Positions 6,801 to 12,175 of a DNA stretch of 16,694 nt are shown here, in pieces. The stretch comes from JBHIBD01 sp046758865. Its GTDB lineage: Bacteria > Planctomycetota > Brocadiia > Brocadiales > Bathyanammoxibiaceae. Under the pieces are notes generated by a model. That model saw only the letters and a program-made list of their open reading frames with translations, was not told the DNA's origin and made no database searches. The stretch covers positions 1-16,694 of the forward strand of contig JBHIBD010000047.1 in assembly GCA_046758865.1 (NCBI GenBank), written 5' to 3'. A program made the position numbers and the translations under genes. Position 1 is the stretch's first letter; each line of letters opens with the position of its first letter.

Positions 6801-7910
6801 ATGGAAAAGGATATAGTGCTTTTTTTGGGTGCAGGATTTTCTTGTGATGCTGGTTTGCCTATCATAAAAAACTTTGGCTCGGAATCACGCAAGGATTATG
6901 ATGGGCTTGAAAAACATCTGAATCCGCAGCAAAATTATCGATATGCAGCCCGTCCTTTAAGAGAAGCCGCAGAGACTTTTTATTGGTTTCAAGATTTTTG
7001 CCGCCGCTCTTACATCATAAGGGGCAGTGACTTGGATAATATGGAAGAGGTGTTCTGTGTAGCAGAAACAATTTTAATGTCAAGTAAAAAGGGAGATAAA
7101 ATCTGTTGCTGTGGAAGAACAGAAACACCTCAGGAGGTGGTAAATCAAATTAAAAAATGGCTGTGGAAAATATATCAACAATATCCCATTCATAAACAGG
7201 AAAAGGAAAATAAAGAAACATGCTATGATAAATTATTTAAAAAAATTATAAAAGATTACGGATTGGATAGTAAATTAACCATTATCACAACCAATTATGA
7301 TTTGGTATTTGAATATAATTGTTCAAAAAATGGTTTTGAATGTTATTATCCAATAGATGCAGAAAGCATAAATATTGGGAAAGGTACTCCTTACGTATAT
7401 TTTGGTAGTAATTCTAAGAAGGTTCCAGTATGCAAATTACACGGAAGCATCAATTTCTTTCAAAACAAATCTTCTGGTGATGTTATCTATATTGCAGATA
7501 GAAAAGCAGGTTGTAGTCAAATAGGAAAATCCAAGATTAACAAAGAATTGCCTGCAGTTTTTGCCCTTGAAGCTATATGGTATATAAAAAGGAAGTATCC
7601 TGAGTTATCGCCAGCAATTATCCCTCCTACTTACGCAAAACTTGAGCAATATAAATGGGTAAAAGACATGTGGAATGCCGCCTTTGATGCCGTAGTTAAT
7701 GCTAAAAAAATAATTTTTATTGGGTATAGTATGCCACCAAGTGACGGTTTTATGAAATCTTTTTTGCAGGAACATTTGCCTCAAGAAAAACACCCGAGAA
7801 ACCTAAAATATTCGTTGTTGACAAAAGCGAGGAAACTATCGGAAGATATCGAAATGTTTTTGATGTGCTTTTACGCAATTCTAATACAAAGACATTGCAA
7901 GAAAGTATAG
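6801..7910 (+). CDS. SIR2-like NAD-binding protein, possible phage-defence effector; frame broken near C-terminus
   Basis: The open frame codes for 369 residues. The N-terminus has LFLGAGFS (Gly10-Ala-Gly-Phe-Ser14), the NAD-binding loop of SIR2-like domains. TTNYD (163-167, Asn165) and KLHGS (212-216, His214) fit the catalytic Asn and His region, and GYSMPPSD (308-315) is the usual late motif. Bacterial SIR2-like proteins of this kind often hydrolyse NAD+ to abort phage infection. That role is inferred here from family alone. The gene is clearly AT-richer and uses more AAA/ATA/AAT codons than its neighbours, which suggests acquisition. After Phe321 the frame turns into low-quality sequence, while the -1 frame gives a sensible SIR2-type ending to 7948. 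Either an indel or frameshifting occurs at the T6G run 7760-7766. The ATG at 6801 lacks a good Shine-Dalgarno. No partner gene adjoins it. Confidence 0.78.
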   Translation: MEKDIVLFLGAGFSCDAGLPIIKNFGSESRKDYDGLEKHLNPQQNYRYAARPLREAAETFYWFQDFCRRSYIIRGSDLDNMEEVFCVAETILMSSKKGDKICCCGRTETPQEVVNQIKKWLWKIYQQYPIHKQEKENKETCYDKLFKKIIKDYGLDSKLTIITTNYDLVFEYNCSKNGFECYYPIDAESINIGKGTPYVYFGSNSKKVPVCKLHGSINFFQNKSSGDVIYIADRKAGCSQIGKSKINKELPAVFALEAIWYIKRKYPELSPAIIPPTYAKLEQYKWVKDMWNAAFDAVVNAKKIIFIGYSMPPSDGFMKSFLQEHLPQEKHPRNLKYSLLTKARKLSEDIEMFLMCFYAILIQRHCKKV

Positions 7911-7948
7911 ACAGCGGGCAACTGATAGATTTTCTTATAAAAAGTTGA
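7760..7948 (+). other. Alternative (-1) C-terminal frame of the SIR2-like gene
   Basis: Bases 7760-7766 read T TTT TTG in the zero frame, the classic X-XXY-YYZ slippery layout. Slipping back one base gives 61 further codons ending at TGA 7946-7948, for a 382-residue protein. This tail contains KIFVVDKSEET and RYRNVFDVLL, which look like the last beta strand and helix of a SIR2-like fold. The zero-frame tail (48 residues) does not. No strong downstream hairpin was found, so a simple indel or homopolymer error is as likely as programmed frameshifting. Confidence 0.6.
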
Positions 7949-8066
7949 ATCTTCATGTCCCATCCCGCATCTAACCTGACAGGTTGGGTTGTTGTGTAAA
8001 GTAACGTCATGAACAATGAAATGAGACCCCTGCAAAACTCTATCCATAAAGCCTAACATGACATCT

Positions 8067-8086
8067 CCTCCCCCTTGAGGGGGAGG
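8067..8086. repeat. CCTCCCCC-TTGA-GGGGGAGG palindromic repeat
   Basis: This is a perfect 8-bp stem (8067-8074 and 8079-8086) followed by a G-rich flank, GCAGGGTGGGGGCG. The hairpin plus flank matches the plan of the copy at 15176. The copy at 8170-8195 has the same plan inverted, so the two face each other. Confidence 0.7.
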
Positions 8087-8169
8087 GCAGGGTGGGGGCG
8101 ATACACGGTTACTATTACGTATCCCTATATACAAAGTATACTTATAGAATAGGGTAGTCACCCTCCCCC

Positions 8170-8195
8170 TTCCCCCTCCCTCGAGGGAGGGGGAA
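8170..8195. repeat. 26-bp perfect palindrome
   Basis: This perfect palindrome has no unpaired loop and centres on CTCGAG at 8180-8185. Its arms are pyrimidine-rich on one side and purine-rich on the other. The flank ACCCTCCCCCT on its left is the inverse of the G-rich flank of the 8067 copy, so the two units form an inverted pair around about 80 bases. Confidence 0.75.
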
Positions 8196-8225
8196 ATCCA
8201 AAAGGTACTGTCAGACTTTTACAAT

Positions 8226-8263
8226 AAAAAAGGCTACTTTGTAAAAACTCAGACAAAGTAGCC
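8226..8263 (-). terminator. Rho-independent terminator of the groEL-groES-groEL operon
   Basis: Read on the minus strand, an 11-bp perfect stem GGCTACTTTGT/ACAAAGTAGCC (arms 8253-8263 and 8232-8242, ten-base loop) is followed directly by six Ts (8226-8231). It begins about 30 bases after the stop of the last groEL. It is the clearest terminator in the window. Confidence 0.88.
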
Positions 8264-8294
8264 CTCTCACTATAAGCTGAATCTTATAAAAGCC

Positions 8295-9920
8295 CTACTT
8301 CACCGCGCCCTCAACTGCCACGGCACCTTCTTCCTCTTCTTCCTTGAGTTCTGTCACCATTGTCTCAGTGGTTAGCATGAGCCCAGCGATCGAGGCGGCG
8401 TTTTGCAGTGCGATACGCGTGACCTTTGTGGGGTCTACAATGCCCTTCTCAAGCATATCTACGTACCCAAGGGTGTTTGCATCAAAGCCCATGTTAGTCT
8501 TCATGCCTTCTACCGTCTCTACCACTATTGCACCACTCTCACCGGCGTTTTCGGCAATCTGACGCATGGGCACCTCGAGGGCCTTGGTTACTATATCAAG
8601 GCCCATCTTTTCGTCGCCCCTAAACTTCTTCCTGGCCTCTCCGAGTACAGGGATGGCCCTAACATAGGCAACCCCACCACCGGGTATAATGCCCTCCTCA
8701 ACGGCGGCCCTGGTGGCATGGAGTGCGTCCTCCACACGGGCCTTTTTCTCGTTCATCTCTGCCTCTGTCGCAGCGCCCACCTTTATCACCGCTACCCCGC
8801 CGGCAAGCTTGGCCAGCCTCTCCTGCAGCTTCTCCTTATCATAGTCGGAGGTAGAGGCCTCTATCTGGTTCTTTATCTGGGTAATCCTTGACTGTATATC
8901 GGTCTTTTTACCCGCGCCGCTTATGATAGTGGTCTTGTCCTTGTCCACAGTGACCTTCTCTGCGCGGCCCAGGTCGGCAATGCTCAATTCCTCAAGCTTC
9001 TCACCTAGGTCCTCGGTAACGGCCCTTCCCTTGGTCAGTATGCTTATGTCCTCTAGCATAGCCTTACGCCTATCACCAAAGCCTGGGGCCTTTACTGCGC
9101 AGCAGGAGAGGACGCCCCTCAAACGATTTACCACCAAGGCGGCCAGTGCCTCTCCCTCTACGTCCTCAGCGATTATCAGCAGGGGCTTTCCACTGCTTGA
9201 GACCCTTTCCAGGATGGGAATCAGGTCCTTCATGGCAGAGATCTTCTTCTCATGTATGAGTATATACGGTTCCTCAAACTCTACCACCATCTTTTGGGCA
9301 TTGGTAACAAAATACGGGGATATATAACCACGGTCAAACTGCATCCCCTCTACCACTTCAAGTTGAGTTTCTATGCCCTTGGCTTCTTCAACGGTGATGA
9401 CCCCATCCTTTCCAACCTTTTCCATAGCGTCGGCCAGGAGGTTTCCAATGGTGGGGTCGTTGTTGGCAGATATGGTGCCTATTTGGGCTATCTCTGAGCG
9501 GCCCCTTACAGGATTAGAGAGTTTCTTCAGCTCCTCCACGGTTATCTCTACTGCCCTATCAATCCCCCGCTTGACCGAAAGGGGGCTGGCGCCTGCGGTG
9601 ATATACTTAATGCCTTCCTTGTAGATGGCCTCTGCCAGTACTGTTGCCGTAGTGGTGCCGTCTCCGGCAGCGTCACTGGTCTTGGAGGCGACTTCATTCA
9701 CCAGCTTTGCGCCCATGTTCTCAAATGGGTCTTTTAGTTCTACCTCTTTGGCTACTGTGACACCATCTTTTGTAACAGATGGTGAGCCAAAGCTTTTTTC
9801 TAACACGACGTTGCGGCCTGTGGGGCCCATGGTTACCCTAACTACGTCGGCCAGTTGTTTTACACCTTGAAGCAACTTCTTCCTGGCATCTATGTCGTAA
9901 AGTAGCTGTTTAGCTGCCAC
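8295..9920 (-). CDS. groEL: GroEL chaperonin, second copy (downstream of groES)
   Basis: This is a 60-kDa chaperonin subunit of 541 residues. The start is the GTG at 9918-9920: GGGAGG lies seven bases upstream, and the protein then begins MAAKQLLYDIDARKKLLQGV as in the family. The longer open reading to 9962 adds 14 atypical residues. ATP-site residues are intact (Asp52 in TKDGV, Asp87 in GDGTTT, the EDALHATRA aspartate). The apical client/GroES site keeps Tyr199, Tyr203 and Phe204 (GYISPYF). Cys273-Cys274 (SCCAVKAPG) form a vicinal pair also present in the other GroEL. The C-terminus ends in an acidic run and VAVEGAVK and lacks the flexible GGM repeats. It is the last gene of groEL-groES-groEL and is followed by a strong terminator. 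Confidence 0.97.
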   Translation of the reverse strand: MAAKQLLYDIDARKKLLQGVKQLADVVRVTMGPTGRNVVLEKSFGSPSVTKDGVTVAKEVELKDPFENMGAKLVNEVASKTSDAAGDGTTTATVLAEAIYKEGIKYITAGASPLSVKRGIDRAVEITVEELKKLSNPVRGRSEIAQIGTISANNDPTIGNLLADAMEKVGKDGVITVEEAKGIETQLEVVEGMQFDRGYISPYFVTNAQKMVVEFEEPYILIHEKKISAMKDLIPILERVSSSGKPLLIIAEDVEGEALAALVVNRLRGVLSCCAVKAPGFGDRRKAMLEDISILTKGRAVTEDLGEKLEELSIADLGRAEKVTVDKDKTTIISGAGKKTDIQSRITQIKNQIEASTSDYDKEKLQERLAKLAGGVAVIKVGAATEAEMNEKKARVEDALHATRAAVEEGIIPGGGVAYVRAIPVLGEARKKFRGDEKMGLDIVTKALEVPMRQIAENAGESGAIVVETVEGMKTNMGFDANTLGYVDMLEKGIVDPTKVTRIALQNAASIAGLMLTTETMVTELKEEEEEGAVAVEGAVK

Positions 9921-9948
9921 CTGTTTTCCTCCCTTTTTCCGCAATACT

Positions 9949-9965
9949 CTGGTGTTGAGCACCAG
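9949..9965 (-). promoter_or_regulatory. Intercistronic hairpin between groES and second groEL
   Basis: CTGGTG and CACCAG (9949-9954 and 9960-9965) form a perfect 6-bp stem with a five-base loop in the 80-base gap after groES, upstream of the GroEL Shine-Dalgarno. It may mark RNA processing or differential expression within the operon. No T tract follows, so it is not a terminator. Confidence 0.3.
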
Positions 9966-10000
9966 GGCTATAAATAAATATAGGGGCTACGTCCCCCCTC

Positions 10001-10291
10001 TTACTTCTCTATCCTGGCCAAGATGTCGGACTCTTTCATGATAAGATATTCTTTCCCGTCAACAGTTATCTCCATACCTGCATACTTACTGAAATAGACA
10101 TTATCCCCCTTCTTTAGGCCCAGAGGGGCCCTCTTACCACCCTCCAAGAGCCTTCCCTTGCCTACAGCAATAACCTTTCCTTTGGATGGTTTCTCCTTCG
10201 CGGTATCAGGGAGAACTATACCGCCAGCTGTTTTTTTCTCCGCCTCCAATCTCTCTACAACCACACGGTCATCTAAGGGTCTAATGGGCAT
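10001..10291 (-). CDS. groES: GroES co-chaperonin
   Basis: This is the 10-kDa lid of the GroEL chamber, 96 residues, of normal length. The mobile loop that docks onto GroEL is present (AGGIVLPDTAKEKP, about 22-35, with the Ile-Val-Leu edge). KGKVIAVGKG, KKGDNVYFSKYAG and the final ESDILARIEK are typical. The ATG at 10289-10291 is preceded by a very strong AAGGAGGAGG Shine-Dalgarno at seven bases. It lies between two groEL genes, 38 bases after the first and 80 before the second. It is the only groES in the window and may serve both rings. Confidence 0.97.
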   Translation of the reverse strand: MPIRPLDDRVVVERLEAEKKTAGGIVLPDTAKEKPSKGKVIAVGKGRLLEGGKRAPLGLKKGDNVYFSKYAGMEITVDGKEYLIMKESDILARIEK

Positions 10292-10329
10292 ACTGCATCC
10301 TCCTCCTTATCACTGACAAGCAACTTGCA

Positions 10330-11949
10330 TTACATACCAGGCGCTGCTGTCTTAGCTTCCTTCTCCTTCTTTGGGACCTCACTTACCACGCAGTCCACCA
10401 TGAGTAGTGTTCCAGCGATGCTAACAGCATTTTGAAGGGCATAGCGAGTCACCTTAGTAGGGTCTATTATACCGGCTTCTATCAAGTTAGTGAACTCCTG
10501 ACGTTCAGCATCAAAGCCATAGGCCGTGTTTTTAGATTCCAAAATCTTTTTAACCACAACCGAGCCTTCCATGCCAGCGTTCTCGGCTATCTGTGCGGCT
10601 GGCACGGAAAGGGCACATTTTATGATATCGCTCCCGACGGCCTCGTCGCCCTCAAGGCCGAGACCATCTTCCAAGACCTTCGATGCCCTCAAGAGGGCCA
10701 CACCACCGCCAGGCAGCACGCCCTCCTCTATGGCCGCCCTAGTGGCATGAAGGGCGTCCTCTGTCAGCGCCTTTTTCTGTTTAATCTCGGTCTCTGTGGC
10801 AGCACCAACATTTATCTGGGCAACTCCACCAGCCAGCTTTGCCAGGCGTTCCTGGAGTTTTTCCCTATCATAATCGCTGGTGGTGGTCTCTATCTCAGAA
10901 CGTAGCAGGTTTATCCGTCCAGTGATGGCCTCGTGGGAGCCCGCACCCTGGACAATCGTGGTATGCTCTGAGTCAATAGTAACTTTTTTTGCACGTCCCA
11001 ACTGCCCTAGCTCCACGGCCTCTAGCTGTATGCCCAAATCCTTAAAGACGGGTTTCCCACCTGTTAGGACGGCGATGTCTTCCAGCATAGCCTTTCTACG
11101 TTCCCCATATCCAGGGGCCTTGACTGCGCAACAGGAAAGTACCCCACGTATCTTGTTCACTACCATAGTGGCTAACGCCTCACCCTCTACGTCTTCAGCG
11201 ATTACCAAGATGGGTCTCCCACCCTTGGCTATCTTTTCTAGAAGGGGTACTAGTCCCTTTATTCCGGAAATCTTGTCCTCGTATACGAGTATATAAGGGT
11301 TTTCAAGCTCTACACGCATGTTGTTCGGGTCAGTCACAAAGTGTGGGGAAAGGTATCCGCGGTCAAACTGCATACCCTCTACAACCTCAACTTCTGTCAC
11401 CGGACGCTTGCCCTCTTCAACCGTGATGACCCCGTCCTTACCCACTTTTTCCATGGCACTGGCTATCATCTTACCTGTCTCGGGGTCGTTGTTGGCAGCA
11501 ATAGAGCCTATGTTAGCTATCTCTGATCGTTCTTTTATTTTCTTGCTAGTGTCCCTTAGCTGTTTAACCACCCTGTCAACGGCCTTCTTCATACCGCGGT
11601 TCAGCAACAACGGGGCTGCGCCGGCAGCTACATTCTTCAAGCCCGCTTTGAAAATGGCCTCCGCAAGTACGGTTGCGGTTGTGGTGCCATCTCCGGCCAC
11701 ATCACTGGTCTTGGAGGCTACCTCCCTTACCAGTCGGGCTCCCATGTTTTCGTACGGGTCCTCTAATTCTATCTCCTCGGCCACGGAGACGCCGTCCTTT
11801 GTAACGGTCGGGCCACCCCATCCCTTATCCAACACCGCGTGTCTGCCCCTGGGTCCCAGGGTGGACTTCACGGCCCGGGAAAGTTTTACCACACCCCTTA
11901 AGAGCGCTTCCCTTGCATCTTCTCTAAAGGCAAGCTGTTTCGCCGCCAT
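10330..11949 (-). CDS. groEL: GroEL chaperonin, first copy (upstream of groES)
   Basis: This is a chaperonin subunit of 539 residues. The ATG at 11947-11949 is chosen because GGGAGGG lies six bases upstream and the protein then begins MAAKQLAF. A TTG at 11964 is the alternative and would place that site inside the gene. Asp52, Asp87 and the EDALHATRA motif are intact, so ATP turnover should be possible. At the position of E. coli Tyr203, a client- and GroES-contacting residue, this protein has His (GYLSPHF). The copy downstream of groES keeps Tyr. The C-terminus is KTAAPGM, without GGM repeats. The two GroELs are clearly related but well diverged throughout, so this is an old duplication or separate lineages and not a recent copy. 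Confidence 0.97.
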   Translation of the reverse strand: MAAKQLAFREDAREALLRGVVKLSRAVKSTLGPRGRHAVLDKGWGGPTVTKDGVSVAEEIELEDPYENMGARLVREVASKTSDVAGDGTTTATVLAEAIFKAGLKNVAAGAAPLLLNRGMKKAVDRVVKQLRDTSKKIKERSEIANIGSIAANNDPETGKMIASAMEKVGKDGVITVEEGKRPVTEVEVVEGMQFDRGYLSPHFVTDPNNMRVELENPYILVYEDKISGIKGLVPLLEKIAKGGRPILVIAEDVEGEALATMVVNKIRGVLSCCAVKAPGYGERRKAMLEDIAVLTGGKPVFKDLGIQLEAVELGQLGRAKKVTIDSEHTTIVQGAGSHEAITGRINLLRSEIETTTSDYDREKLQERLAKLAGGVAQINVGAATETEIKQKKALTEDALHATRAAIEEGVLPGGGVALLRASKVLEDGLGLEGDEAVGSDIIKCALSVPAAQIAENAGMEGSVVVKKILESKNTAYGFDAERQEFTNLIEAGIIDPTKVTRYALQNAVSIAGTLLMVDCVVSEVPKKEKEAKTAAPGM

Positions 11950-11991
11950 TCTTATCCCTCCCAAAATTAGACCATCACCATTAACTAAATA

Positions 11992-12020
11992 ATATTAAAA
12001 ATAAGCAAACCTTGTGCCAA
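11992..12020 (-). promoter_or_regulatory. Sigma70-type promoter of the groEL-groES-groEL operon
   Basis: On the minus strand TTGGCA (12015-12020, five of six bases) and TAATAT (11992-11997, four of six) are spaced by 17 bases, about 43 bases upstream of the first groEL start. No CIRCE inverted repeat is present, so HrcA control is not supported by the sequence. Confidence 0.5.
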
Positions 12021-12115
12021 TATCTCCCCCTGGGCCTATATGTGTAATGTACTATAATCACGAAACTTAAGGTGTGTTCTACTACAGGTGTTGTACCTTC
12101 ACTGTATAGACTTGT

Positions 12116-12130
12116 CTGCCAATCTGGCAG
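12116..12130. promoter_or_regulatory. CTGCCA-ATC-TGGCAG inverted repeat before uvrA
   Basis: This perfect 6-bp inverted repeat with a three-base centre sits 46 bases upstream of the uvrA start. It resembles an operator in form (CTG-N9-CAG) and uvrA is commonly SOS-regulated, but it does not match the E. coli LexA box (CTG-N10-CAG). It could equally be a member of the dispersed palindromes of this genome. Confidence 0.3.
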
Positions 12131-12175
12131 GGCTTGAAAGGGACGCCCTAAAAGGTTAGTATAGGGAGTTTATCC

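Larger units (their letters stand above)
7949..8294. other. Intergenic region between the SIR2-like gene and groEL
   Basis: These 346 bases contain a small AACCTG-A-CAGGTT palindrome (7973-7985) and two pyrimidine/purine hairpins in opposite orientation (8067-8086 and 8170-8195). They also contain the groEL terminator (8226-8263). No gene or RNA was recognised. Short open frames here read through the repeats or are antisense to the SIR2-like gene. Confidence 0.6.

Noticed and set aside
12134..12162. TTGAAA-N17-TAGTAT as the uvrA promoter
   Set aside because: The boxes and spacing are good, but transcription would begin at about 12169, after the GGGAG Shine-Dalgarno, leaving a leader of only about seven bases. 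An isolated TATAAT at 12053 lacks a -35 box, so the true promoter is unresolved.
11950..12175. CIRCE heat-shock operator near groEL or dnaJ
   Set aside because: Both upstream regions were read for the TTAGCACTC-N9-GAGTGCTAA repeat and nothing close to it was found.
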